Below, one piece after another: positions 19,676 through 26,502 of a stretch of DNA of 32,737 nt. Position 1 is the stretch's first letter. Every line of letters starts with the position of its first letter. The DNA is from Oscillospiraceae bacterium. Lineage in GTDB: Bacteria; Bacillota; Clostridia; Oscillospirales; UBA929. The notes beneath the pieces are model-generated. The model was not told the origin of the DNA. It did not search any database and saw only the letters and a list, made by a program, of their open reading frames with translations. Location: positions 1-32,737 of the forward strand of contig JAISVI010000133.1 of NCBI GenBank assembly GCA_031271665.1. The letters run 5' to 3'. The position numbers and the translations under genes were made by a program.

Positions 19676-19704
19676 TTGACAATGCACATATGTCTTGCTA
19701 TAGT
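19676..19704 (+). promoter_or_regulatory. Sigma-A promoter of cheW
   Basis: TTGACA (19676-19681) and TATAGT (19699-19704) are 17 bp apart. An ACATATGT palindrome lies within the spacer at about 19686-19693. The leader would be about 28 nt and includes GAAAGGAG before the cheW ATG. Confidence 0.83.
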
Positions 19705-19739
19705 GTAGAAAGTCACAATTAAGAGAAAGGAGCAAGCGT

Positions 19740-20234
19740 ATGCCGGAGCAGGATATTAATCTCACCGAGGAAGAAATGCTTGAAAACACCTCTACGGATG
19801 AGATGAAGAACATGTACCTGAACTTCTGCGTTGCCGATGAAACCTACAGCATTGAGATCCGCTATGTACATCAGATAGTCGTTATGCAGGAGATCAACGA
19901 GATGCCCGAAATGCCCCACTATATGAAGGGGTTCATCAATCTGCGCGGCAATATTATCCCCGTTGTATCCATGCGTGTCCGTTTCCATAAGGAAGAGATT
20001 GAGTATACCGACAGAACCTGTATTGTCGTGACCCAAGTCGCCGACAACGAGGTTGGGCTTATCGTGGACGCGATACGCGAAACCCTTACAATCGAACCCG
20101 AAGACATCGCGCCCCCGCCCACATCCGGGGATTATTCGGGCGTTGGGTATGTCACGGGCGTTGCCAAGCTTGGCGAAGGCAAGACCTCGGTGGTTATAAA
20201 TCTGCAGTCCTTATTCGCGGGAAGCGCGTTTTAA
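19740..20234 (+). CDS. cheW: CheW-like chemotaxis adaptor
   Basis: The 164-residue protein is a single CheW domain after about 25 acidic N-terminal residues. It shows FCVADETYSIEIRYVHQIV, INEMPEMPHYMKGFINLRGNIIPVVSMR, VGLIVDAIRETLTI and the closing SVVINLQSLF. CheW couples chemoreceptors to the CheA kinase at receptor arrays. No cheA, receptor or other chemotaxis or flagellar gene is nearby. It has its own strong promoter and its own terminator, so it is a single-gene unit. GAAAGGAG lies about 6 bp before the ATG. Confidence 0.93.
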   Translation: MPEQDINLTEEEMLENTSTDEMKNMYLNFCVADETYSIEIRYVHQIVVMQEINEMPEMPHYMKGFINLRGNIIPVVSMRVRFHKEEIEYTDRTCIVVTQVADNEVGLIVDAIRETLTIEPEDIAPPPTSGDYSGVGYVTGVAKLGEGKTSVVINLQSLFAGSAF

Positions 20235-20245
20235 TTAACTGTCGC

Positions 20246-20275
20246 CGGGCGGGGAGAATCCCCCGCCCGCTTTTT
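20246..20275 (+). terminator. Intrinsic terminator of cheW
   Basis: A perfect 9-bp GC stem (CGGGCGGGG at 20246-20254 with CCCCGCCCG at 20261-20269) has a 6-nt loop and is followed by C and TTTTT. It sits 12 bp after the cheW stop and 3 bp before the convergent aldolase gene stop. Confidence 0.92.
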
Positions 20276-20277
20276 GG

Positions 20278-20934
20278 CTACTTTCTTCGGAATGCTTCAA
20301 GAACGGCGGACTCTACCCCGGCGGCGTTCGGGTTTATTGTTTTCGTGACAAACGCCATGTTGGCCACGGCCTCTAAAAACACGGCGTTTTGAACGGCGTC
20401 CGCGCAGTTTGCGCCCCATATGGCCGCGCCGTGTCCGTGTATAAGCGCCGCGGGCACCCTAAGCGGGTCGCCGACGGTTTCGATAACGCGCTCTCCGCAT
20501 TTAAAGTTGAAATCGCCGTCCCCGATGTCCCCGGCGGTAAGCGGGCGCGTGACGGGTACCGGCGCGCCGAAGCAGCGCGCGTGTACGCTTCCAAGCGCGC
20601 CTATCTCCTGACCCGCCTGGGCGAACGCCGTGGCGTACAGGGACTGGGTATGTACTATGGCGCCGACCTGCATGGCCCACGAGCAGTAAAGCGCGCGGTG
20701 AAGCCCTTCGTCCGACGCCGGTTCAAGCCGCCCCTCGACCTTCTGCCCCTCCATGCTCATAACGACCATCAGTTCCGGCTGAAGCTCGTCAAAGGGGACG
20801 CCTTGGGGTTTGATGACGAAAACGCCCATAGACATATCGAACGCGCTTACCGAACCCCAGTCGAATTTCACCAGCCCTTGCTGAACAAGCTCTTTGTTGG
20901 CCTTGCAAACGGCCCGTTTCACGTCGTTAAGCAT
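20278..20934 (-). CDS. Class II aldolase/adducin family protein, AraD-like with altered active site
   Basis: The 218-residue protein aligns by eye with L-ribulose-5-phosphate 4-epimerase (AraD, about 231 residues) along its length, including ATAFAQAG, VTRPLTAGDI, GERVIET and AALIHGHGAAIWG. At AraD active-site positions it differs: GSVS (residues 27-30) replaces GNVS, KPQG (42-45) replaces KPSG, and HTQS (95-98) replaces HTHS, so one expected metal-ligand histidine is Gln97 (codon CAG). D75, H95 and H168 are kept. It also ends about where AraD continues into its catalytic C-terminal tyrosine segment. It may be a sugar-phosphate aldolase/epimerase with changed chemistry, or non-catalytic. AGGAGG lies 8 bp before the ATG. 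Confidence 0.82.
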   Translation of the reverse strand: MLNDVKRAVCKANKELVQQGLVKFDWGSVSAFDMSMGVFVIKPQGVPFDELQPELMVVMSMEGQKVEGRLEPASDEGLHRALYCSWAMQVGAIVHTQSLYATAFAQAGQEIGALGSVHARCFGAPVPVTRPLTAGDIGDGDFNFKCGERVIETVGDPLRVPAALIHGHGAAIWGANCADAVQNAVFLEAVANMAFVTKTINPNAAGVESAVLEAFRRK

Positions 20935-20968
20935 CCCGTATGCCTCCTAAAATATAATCAGCCGTTAC

Positions 20969-20998
20969 ATTATAACACGTCCGATACCGTGTTGGCAA
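20969..20998 (-). promoter_or_regulatory. Promoter of the AraD-like gene
   Basis: On the minus strand, TTGCCA (20998-20993) and TATAAT (20974-20969) are 18 bp apart, followed about 25 bp later by AGGAGG. It is back to back with the promoter at 21019-21047. Confidence 0.75.
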
Positions 20999-21018
20999 TT
21001 AAGAAAGAAAAAAACCTT

Positions 21019-21047
21019 TTGACATATTCCGAAAGTTAATGTATTCT
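21019..21047 (+). promoter_or_regulatory. Promoter of the zinc-ribbon membrane protein gene
   Basis: TTGACA (21019-21024) and TATTCT (21042-21047) are 17 bp apart in an AT-rich stretch. GGGAAAGGAAG follows before the ATG at 21080. Confidence 0.78.
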
Positions 21048-21079
21048 ATAATTATATAAAAAGGGAAAGGAAGTTTTTT

Positions 21080-21970
21080 ATGCCTTTTTGCGGAAAATGC
21101 GGCACAGAACTTGACGCGACGGGAAAGTGTCCCGCCTGCAGTCCGGAAACCCAAACGACTCAACCCCAGACGCCTTATCAGGCGCCTCCGACAGCGCCAC
21201 AAGCGGCTCAAGCGCCCCAGCAAGCGGCGCCAACCTACGGAAACGCGCCCGGCGCACAGCCCGCGCCTCCGCCGGCACAGCCCGCGCCCCCGCCGGCACA
21301 GCCTTCCGTTTTGGGCGGGGAGCTGAAGACGTACTTAAAGGCGCTGTTTTCAAAATCGCCGCTTGACTCGCTTGACGTGGTGTCAAACGCAAAAAGCGCG
21401 CTGTGGGCGCTTCTTCTGGGCGGCGCGTTTGTGCTTTACGCGTTCTCGACTTTCCTTTACAGGCTGTTTGGATACATTGGCAACTCCAGCACGATGTTTG
21501 GCGGACAATTCGGCAGTGCATTTGACGACTTATACGGCTTACTTGGCGGCGGAGGAGGCAGACCGCCCTTTTTCGAGAGCGTCCGTCCCGTTGGCATATT
21601 CCTGGAAACGCTGTTTTACGTCGCGCTGTTCGCCTGTGTGGCGATCATCCTGCACCTGATTTTAAAAAGAGGCGGCGGAATGCTGTCCGCGCTTAAAATC
21701 GCGGCGGGTTCATCGGCGTTTTTAATGATGTATTCTGCGGTAAGGATTGCGCTTTTCTTCACGGCTTTTATTTCCGGAAGCTTTTTTGGCAATTTCTTCG
21801 CCGTGCTTTTCACCGTTGCCATGATTGGCTGCTTCCTGTTTATGTTCAAGGCTTTTGAAAGGTCGGACAATAATCCCGGCAAGCTTATATATCCCTTTAT
21901 TCTTACGGTGTTCGGCTCGCAGTTTGTTTACGAGCTCCTCCAATTGGCGTTTAACGAGATTCCGGCTTAA
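21080..21970 (+). CDS. Zinc-ribbon multi-pass membrane protein of unknown function
   Basis: The 296-residue protein begins with a short zinc ribbon (C4, C7, C17, C20 in FCGKCGTE and GKCPAC). A linker of about 55 residues rich in Pro, Ala and Gln follows, including the tandem unit PAPPPAQ repeated twice. The rest is hydrophobic, with about five membrane helices starting near residues 111, 175, 205, 233 and 270, and glycine-rich loops between. This layout is common among Firmicutes proteins annotated only as zinc-ribbon domain proteins; I do not recognise a specific function. The N-terminal ribbon is presumably cytoplasmic. It has its own promoter and a GGGAAAGGAAG site before the ATG. Confidence 0.8.
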   Translation: MPFCGKCGTELDATGKCPACSPETQTTQPQTPYQAPPTAPQAAQAPQQAAPTYGNAPGAQPAPPPAQPAPPPAQPSVLGGELKTYLKALFSKSPLDSLDVVSNAKSALWALLLGGAFVLYAFSTFLYRLFGYIGNSSTMFGGQFGSAFDDLYGLLGGGGGRPPFFESVRPVGIFLETLFYVALFACVAIILHLILKRGGGMLSALKIAAGSSAFLMMYSAVRIALFFTAFISGSFFGNFFAVLFTVAMIGCFLFMFKAFERSDNNPGKLIYPFILTVFGSQFVYELLQLAFNEIPA

Positions 21971-22063
21971 TACATAACCGCAAGCGTATATCGCCCCCCT
22001 TTTCGGACAAAATGAGGAAACGGCGCGGCCGTGTCGCTTTTTGAGGAAAAGGGGGGCGCGTTT

Positions 22064-22558
22064 ATGTATTTGTTCGGGATATGCGAAAAAAGCGCCGGGG
22101 CTGCCGCGCTGCTGCGCGGGGCGCGGCTTGACGGCGTAAGCTGGCGCAAGCTTGGCGCGGGCGGGCGGATTGGCGGCATGGACGCGGTTGCGGTGATGCC
22201 GGGTATACCGGAGCCTGCCTGCTTTTCTTCCCCGCTTGTCGTCGCGCCCGCCGACACACAGGCGGCGACCGCCCAGCTTATTACCTACGGCATGGGTGCG
22301 CGCGAAACCCTTACCTATTCAAGCATAAGCCCGGACGGATGCGTACTCTCGCTTCAGCGCGAGATCGTCACGCTTCGCGGCCTTCGCTTAGAGCGGCAGG
22401 ATATACCGCTTGGGTGCGCGCCCGGCGTCTTCGGCGAAGTCCTGCTTGCCTTGGCCGGCGCGCTTCTTGCCGCCGGGATGCCCCCGGCGGCGCTGAACGC
22501 CTATTTCTCCGGCCGCTTTCCGCAAGAAGACGCTTGGCCACAGTCCTCACAGCCGTGA
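22064..22558 (+). CDS. Unrecognised protein (164 residues)
   Basis: The start at ATG 22064 has AGGAAAAGGGGGG upstream; the open frame back to 22031 lacks one. I do not recognise the family. It starts MYLFGICEKSAG, has an alternating hydrophobic pattern suggesting an alpha/beta fold (DAVAVMPGI, PLVVAPADT), then a striking central segment, ITYGMGARETLTYSSISPDG followed by VLSLQREIVTLRGLRLERQD, and a hydrophobic helix LLALAGALLAAG near residue 140. No signal peptide or clear membrane span is present. The conserved-looking central part suggests a real gene. Its last 58 bp overlap the 3' end of the opposite-strand FeoB-associated gene. Confidence 0.65.
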   Translation: MYLFGICEKSAGAAALLRGARLDGVSWRKLGAGGRIGGMDAVAVMPGIPEPACFSSPLVVAPADTQAATAQLITYGMGARETLTYSSISPDGCVLSLQREIVTLRGLRLERQDIPLGCAPGVFGEVLLALAGALLAAGMPPAALNAYFSGRFPQEDAWPQSSQP

Positions 22559-22668
22559 CAGCCGCCCTTTTTGCGTTTGCGCACGATTGAAAACACTGCC
22601 GCCGCCAACGCGCAGACAAGCACAATCCCCACGATTACATCGGCAAGATTTTCCGTAAGCCAGTTCAT
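22501..22668 (-). CDS. FeoB-associated Cys-rich membrane protein
   Basis: The 55-residue protein has one N-terminal membrane helix (ADVIVGIVLVCALAAAVFSIV), then a basic KRKKGG and a cysteine cluster (GCHGCEDCGQASSCG). This is the layout of the FeoB-associated Cys-rich proteins that usually sit beside the ferrous-iron transporter genes feoA/feoB. Neither is present here. The ATG at 22668 overlaps the DUF2442 stop as ATGA, with no independent ribosome binding site, so translation is probably coupled. Its 3' end overlaps the convergent gene at 22064-22558 by 58 bp. Confidence 0.85.
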   Translation of the reverse strand: MNWLTENLADVIVGIVLVCALAAAVFSIVRKRKKGGCHGCEDCGQASSCGKRPEK

Positions 22669-22988
22669 GGGATTTCTGACGGGACACTTTGCAAATAGCA
22701 ACTGTCCGGGCATATGTCAACCCTGTTGTTCCATACAGCGCCGCTGTCCGCATTCGGATCAACATCCCACGCAACGCCCCCGTTTTCATCAACAAAAACC
22801 CTTTTAAACGCCGCTTCAGCCAGAAGAGGTTTGAATACATCCCCCTTCAGATTTTCCTTCATATCGTAAGATCTTGTCTCGCGGTTATCAAACACCAGAG
22901 ACAGTGAAAAATCATCGTTGGCGGTTACGGATACCACCCTTCGCCTTCCGCGCGAAAAATACTCGGAAACGTCATTTGGAATCTGCAT
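22665..22988 (-). CDS. DUF2442 domain protein
   Basis: The 107-residue protein starts at ATG 22988, which has GGAAGTGGGG just upstream; the open frame reaches 23150 only because it runs antiphase through the preceding gene. The DUF2442 pattern is visible: VVSVTANDDFSLSLVFDNRETRSYDM, then LKGDVFKPL, VFVDENGGVAWD and the closing ...VDICPDSCY. DUF2442 proteins are often encoded next to DUF4160 proteins, as here, and such pairs are suspected toxin-antitoxin-like or mobile-associated modules. The molecular role is unproven. It follows DUF4160 by 13 bp and runs directly into the FeoB-associated gene. Confidence 0.85.
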   Translation of the reverse strand: MQIPNDVSEYFSRGRRRVVSVTANDDFSLSLVFDNRETRSYDMKENLKGDVFKPLLAEAAFKRVFVDENGGVAWDVDPNADSGAVWNNRVDICPDSCYLQSVPSEIP

Positions 22989-23001
22989 TTCCCCACTTCC
23001 T

Positions 23002-23262
23002 TTACCTAAGCGGCTCAATCTCGAACAGCTCTTTTTTCTTCTCTGCCAAAACCCAGTTTTCCAACAACTCTTCTTGGTGCAACGCTGCCCACCCAAGCAG
23101 CATTTTCTGCTGCTTAGATGAGATAGCGCCTTCCAAAACTTCGATATCATTTATAGACACCAATACTTCATCACCGCCGTAAGTAGCATGAAAGTGCGGC
23201 GGACGGTGTTCGCTGAAATTCATGTATATTCTTATCCCCCGAAAAAAGCAAATAGTCGGCAT
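23002..23262 (-). CDS. DUF4160 domain protein
   Basis: The 86-residue protein shows the DUF4160 signature: MPTICFFRGIRIYMNFSEHRPPHFHA at the start (H19, H23 and H25 cluster), YGGDEVLVSI in the middle and QQKMLLGWAALHQEELLENW near the end. AAGGAGG lies 6 bp before the ATG. It is the first gene of a three-gene minus-strand unit with DUF2442 and the FeoB-associated protein. The 22670-23270 stretch is visibly richer in A and T than its neighbours, which fits recent acquisition. The His cluster and partner gene suggest a toxin-antitoxin-like module, but that is inference. Confidence 0.87.
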   Translation of the reverse strand: MPTICFFRGIRIYMNFSEHRPPHFHATYGGDEVLVSINDIEVLEGAISSKQQKMLLGWAALHQEELLENWVLAEKKKELFEIEPLR

Positions 23263-23372
23263 AGTGCGCCTCCTTTACATTGAAAGACTATCGGCGCGGA
23301 TTACTTTCTCCTAAACGCCTTGCGCCCGCGCCGCGACGAACGCACCGCCCTTTGCAAGCACTCCACACCCAG

Positions 23373-23402
23373 AGCATACTACCCCGGGGGGCGTATTGTC
23401 AA
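23373..23402 (-). promoter_or_regulatory. Candidate promoter of the DUF4160-DUF2442 unit
   Basis: On the minus strand, TTGACA (23402-23397) and TATGCT (23378-23373) are 18 bp apart, giving a leader of about 100 nt. The -35 box overlaps the yihY stop codon. The -10 is imperfect, so this is moderate. Confidence 0.55.
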
Positions 23403-24148
23403 GAGCCTTCGCCCGTTTTGCGCCACGAGATACAGCCCATTTCCGCGCCGAATATCACAACCACGCTTATGATGTAAAGCCACACCGACAGCGCAAGAAA
23501 CGCGCCGGTGGCGCCGTATCTTTTCGTATAGCTCGCGAAATAGCGTATATAGGTTCCAAAGCCGCAGGTGGCAAGCATCCAAAGCGCGGCGGCGACGGCG
23601 GCGGACACCGCGTTGCGGCGCGGGCGAACACGCTGCTTCTTTGGCGTGAAGCTTAGGTTGTAAAGCGCGAAAAGCAGAAGGAACACCGCGAACCACGACG
23701 CCGCGATTCCAAACCAGCGCCCCAGAACCATAAGCGACAGCGAAAGCGCGAGTACCGCTATAAAGCCAAGCATAAATGCGACGGCGGCGATACGCGCCCA
23801 CGCCGAGGTAAGCCGCCTTCCCGTCTGTGCCGTGTGAACGGCGCGCATAAGCGCCCAGACCGCGGCGGAAGCCGCCCAGACCGAACCCATTATCAGAACT
23901 GGGCCGGAGCTTTCCGGGGGGCGTATGCCGCCGATCATGTCAAGCACTTCAACGGGCAGAAGCCCCTCGGCTCTTGGCATACCCAGATGAAAGCGGTTAA
24001 AGACAAGCGCGCCCAGAAGGCCAAGCGGGAAACAAGCCATCATAAGATAGTACGTTGTCTGCGCCGCGCGCCCGAACATATCCTCTTCCCCGGCAAGCTT
24101 ATTGTATATCTTTATTACGCGCTTTGCGAAGCGCACGATTTTCTTCAT
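23399..24148 (-). CDS. YihY/BrkB-family inner-membrane protein
   Basis: The 249-residue protein matches the YihY/BrkB family (older databases call it ribonuclease BN, a mistaken assignment). It has about six membrane helices. Family marks are GRAAQTTYYLMMACFPLGLLG near residues 26-46, LNLSFTPKK-like text (YNLSFTPKKQRVRPRRNAVSAAVAAALW) near 163-190, and the closing YGATGAFLALSVWLYIISVVVIFGAEM. The function of the family is not settled; export or lipid transport has been suggested. Its start lies only 14 bp from the divergent prmA start, and AGGATG serves as a weak ribosome binding site. Confidence 0.88.
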   Translation of the reverse strand: MKKIVRFAKRVIKIYNKLAGEEDMFGRAAQTTYYLMMACFPLGLLGALVFNRFHLGMPRAEGLLPVEVLDMIGGIRPPESSGPVLIMGSVWAASAAVWALMRAVHTAQTGRRLTSAWARIAAVAFMLGFIAVLALSLSLMVLGRWFGIAASWFAVFLLLFALYNLSFTPKKQRVRPRRNAVSAAVAAALWMLATCGFGTYIRYFASYTKRYGATGAFLALSVWLYIISVVVIFGAEMGCISWRKTGEGS

Positions 24149-24162
24149 AAGGGGGACATCCT

Positions 24163-25080
24163 TTGGATTATATAAAAGTCACCGTCCCGGCCTTGCCGGA
24201 GACGCTTGACGAGGTTGGGGCGGCGCTGTGCGCGCTGGGTCTGGACTCTTTCCAGACAGAGGACGAGCGCGACGTGCTTGCGCAAAGCCCGCACTGGGAA
24301 ATGACGGACGAGGCGCTTCTCGCCCACTATAAGGGCGCGTGCCGCGTTATCGTCTATCTGCCGCGGGAAGACGCGAAAGCGCTTGCGGCGCTTCGCGCCC
24401 TTTTCCCGGACGCGGCAACCGAAACGGTGCGTGAGGAGGACTGGGCGGAGAACTGGAAGCAGTTCTATACGCCCATAGAAATCGGCCGCCTTGTAATCCA
24501 CCCGGAATGGCTTCCCCTTGGGGACTACGCGGGCCGCGCGGTGTACCTCTCCAACCCCGGCGTAAGCTTCGGCACCGGGATTCACGCCTCAACGCGCCTG
24601 TGCCTTGAAATTCTGGCGGCGGCGGACGTATCCGGCGCGCGCGTGCTTGACGTGGGCTGCGGAAGCGGGATATTGGGGCTGTGCGCACTGCTTTTGGGCG
24701 CGCGTGAGGTTTCGGCGGTTGACATTGACCCGCTTGCCGCCGGCATCGCGCTTAAAACGGCGCGGCTGAACGGGCTGTCGGATCGCGTCAGGACGTTCAC
24801 GGGCGACTTCGCGAATGACGCGCGCCTGCGCGGGGATGTCGGCGCGGGCTTTGACCTTATATTCTCCAATATCGTGGCGGATATTATTTTGGCGCTTATG
24901 CCGCATATCCCGCCCCTTCTGAATCCGGGCGGGATATGGATAGTTTCCGGTATTATAGACACCCGCGCGCCGGAAGTCGCCCGCGCCGCCAGTGACGCCG
25001 GGCTTGCCGCCGAGCGGCGCGAAAAGGACGGCTGGGTCGCGTTTAAATTTAAAAAGGGGAAAGCAACGCCCGCAATCTAA
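24163..25080 (+). CDS. prmA: Ribosomal protein L11 methyltransferase
   Basis: The 305-residue protein is a PrmA, which trimethylates L11 with S-adenosylmethionine. The N-terminal substrate-recognition domain has DWAENWKQFYTPIEIG near residues 92-107. The methyltransferase domain follows with PGVSFGTGIHASTRLCLE, VLDVGCGSGILGL (SAM loop), AVDIDPLA and SNIVADIILAL (the N-[IV]-x-A motif). TTG at 24163 is preceded by AGGGGG. The last codons and stop (GCA ATC TAA) lie inside the left terminal repeat of the element at 25072-25250, so the C-terminus is set by the repeat junction. Confidence 0.93.
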   Translation: MDYIKVTVPALPETLDEVGAALCALGLDSFQTEDERDVLAQSPHWEMTDEALLAHYKGACRVIVYLPREDAKALAALRALFPDAATETVREEDWAENWKQFYTPIEIGRLVIHPEWLPLGDYAGRAVYLSNPGVSFGTGIHASTRLCLEILAAADVSGARVLDVGCGSGILGLCALLLGAREVSAVDIDPLAAGIALKTARLNGLSDRVRTFTGDFANDARLRGDVGAGFDLIFSNIVADIILALMPHIPPLLNPGGIWIVSGIIDTRAPEVARAASDAGLAAERREKDGWVAFKFKKGKATPAI

Positions 25081-25250
25081 GAACCTGTATTCATAGATAA
25101 GCGACTCCGATACGGCGAGGGATTCTTTCGTCGGGCGAGGCAAATTTTCGCGGGCATAATTTGTTTATGGCAAGAAAATTTAACGAAGCGCGGCGGAATA
25201 ATGCCCGCCGTAGCGGTGGCGCGTTCCGTGAATACAGGTTCTTAGATTGC
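25072..25250. repeat. MITE-like element at the prmA 3' end
   Basis: Bases 25072-25093 and 25229-25250 are perfect 22-base inverted repeats containing AAGAACCTGTATTCA. The 179-bp element between them has no open frame of its own. The left repeat includes the last two codons and stop of prmA; the right repeat repeats that coding end inverted, so the terminal match extends beyond what a plain insertion would give. Confidence 0.88.
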
Positions 25251-25256
25251 AAAATA

Positions 25257-25331
25257 AGAACCTGTTCCCAAAGGCGCAAGCGCCAACGCGGCGGCAAAAC
25301 CCCATCCGCGAACAGACGGCAAACAGGCTCT
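25257..25331. repeat. Short inverted-repeat element at the ogl 3' end
   Basis: Bases 25257-25266 (AGAACCTGTT) and 25322-25331 (complement AGAGCCTGTT) form 10-base terminal inverted repeats with one mismatch, bounding 75 bp. The ends resemble those of the element at 18399-18488. The ogl TAG stop (25332-25330) overlaps the right end. It lies 6 bp after the 25072-25250 element. Confidence 0.7.
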
Positions 25332-26502
25332 AAAGCTCCGCCATGTATGCCTGTGTAAGGCCGGTGCGGTCCGAGGCGAATATCACCTTGCGGTCGGTCC
25401 AGCCGAAGGTGGGGTGGCAGTGGGTGTACGAATAGCTCCACGACGTTCCGTGCCGCGCCAGAACCATGCGTTTGGGCGTGTCGCCGGAGATATCCAGAAG
25501 GACGATGTCGTCAAGCTCGTCGCCCACAAGAAGTTTTTCGTCGGTGGTCGCGTGGTAGTGGTTGCAGTAGAAGGGCATGTCAATAAGCCTTAGTATATTG
25601 CCCGCTTCGTCGGCAAAGCCGACAAGCGGCTTTTTTTCGCCCCCGTGCGCCGCGGTGACTATGGCCTGCGCGCGCGAGGAGGTTATGGTGCCGTCATGCC
25701 CCGCGCCGCGGTTATCAAAGAAGATGCGCCCGCCGCGCGTCCAGAACTCATGCCCCACGCAGTCCTGCGCGTCCTGGCGGTAACAGGGGATGATGCCGCC
25801 CGTATTTACGTTAAGAAGCCATATGCGCTGGGACACAAGATGCCACGGCCCCTCGTGGCAGTACATGGCGATTTCGGGGTTTGTCGGCGAGAACTGGAAA
25901 TGCCCGCCGTGGCAGGACTCTATGCGCACGGTGCGGGAATTAAGCGTCGCGAGGTCTATAACGTCGATGCGGCATGTTTTTATGCGGTAGAACCGCGCCA
26001 TAAACGTGCCGTAGTTGGGCTGGTTCTCCGCAATCGGGACGGGCGGTCGTTCGTTCATAAGTATGCCCACAAGCGTGCGGTCGCTGTTCATTGAAACCCG
26101 CCCGCCGGAAAACCCCTCGGGTATGGTGTAGATAATCTTCCGATTGCCCGTCTTTGTATCGTGCAGAAAAAGCTCGCGGTCTATGACGTAAAGCAGGAAG
26201 CGCCCGTCCCTTGTCTTGGTCGCGCTTTTAAGGGTATGCGGCGGCGTGACCCCGGTCAGGCGGTCGATCTCGCCCGAGCGCAGATCCATATGGAATATGT
26301 TGACGGCGGGGTGAGTATCCCTGCTTGAAAGGAAGTAAATCTCCTCGTCGCCGTCAATAAAAGAGTTCTCGGTGAAATAGAAGTGATAGTTAAGGGTGTC
26401 CTCGCCGGTAAGCCGCCAAAGCTTATAATCCGACTGTCCGTCAGAAATAAGCGTTTTTTCGGAAGGATACTGTCTTTGAAGCGCGCCGATATCACCGATC
26501 AT
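25330..26502 (-). CDS. ogl: Oligogalacturonate lyase (polysaccharide lyase family 22)
   Basis: The 390-residue protein is a TolB-like beta-propeller of the size of PL22 lyases, which split oligogalacturonides from pectin into unsaturated uronates in the cytoplasm. Histidines that fit the metal and catalytic site are in SCHGGHFQFSP (residues 197-206), MYCHEGPW (213-220), GHEFW (250-254), CNHYH (313-317) and THCHPTFGW (360-368). No signal peptide is present, as expected for an intracellular enzyme. Its ATG overlaps the stop of the upstream KdgF-like gene by 4 bp (ATGA). Its stop is inside a repeat element. The pairing with KdgF makes the pectin assignment stronger than either gene alone. Confidence 0.88.
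   Translation of the reverse strand: MIGDIGALQRQYPSEKTLISDGQSDYKLWRLTGEDTLNYHFYFTENSFIDGDEEIYFLSSRDTHPAVNIFHMDLRSGEIDRLTGVTPPHTLKSATKTRDGRFLLYVIDRELFLHDTKTGNRKIIYTIPEGFSGGRVSMNSDRTLVGILMNERPPVPIAENQPNYGTFMARFYRIKTCRIDVIDLATLNSRTVRIESCHGGHFQFSPTNPEIAMYCHEGPWHLVSQRIWLLNVNTGGIIPCYRQDAQDCVGHEFWTRGGRIFFDNRGAGHDGTITSSRAQAIVTAAHGGEKKPLVGFADEAGNILRLIDMPFYCNHYHATTDEKLLVGDELDDIVLLDISGDTPKRMVLARHGTSWSYSYTHCHPTFGWTDRKVIFASDRTGLTQAYMAEL

Noticed and set aside
21240-21310. Tandem direct repeat CCGCGCC(T/C)CCGCCGGCACAG
   Set aside because: It encodes the PAPPPAQ repeat of the zinc-ribbon protein linker, so it is a coding low-complexity repeat, not an independent element.
22989-23150. N-terminal extension of the DUF2442 frame
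   Set aside because: It runs antiphase through the DUF4160 gene; the family start and a ribosome binding site are at 22988.
24166-24172. TATAAT on the minus strand as a yihY -10 box
   Set aside because: No acceptable -35 box lies 16-18 bp upstream and no extended -10 is present.
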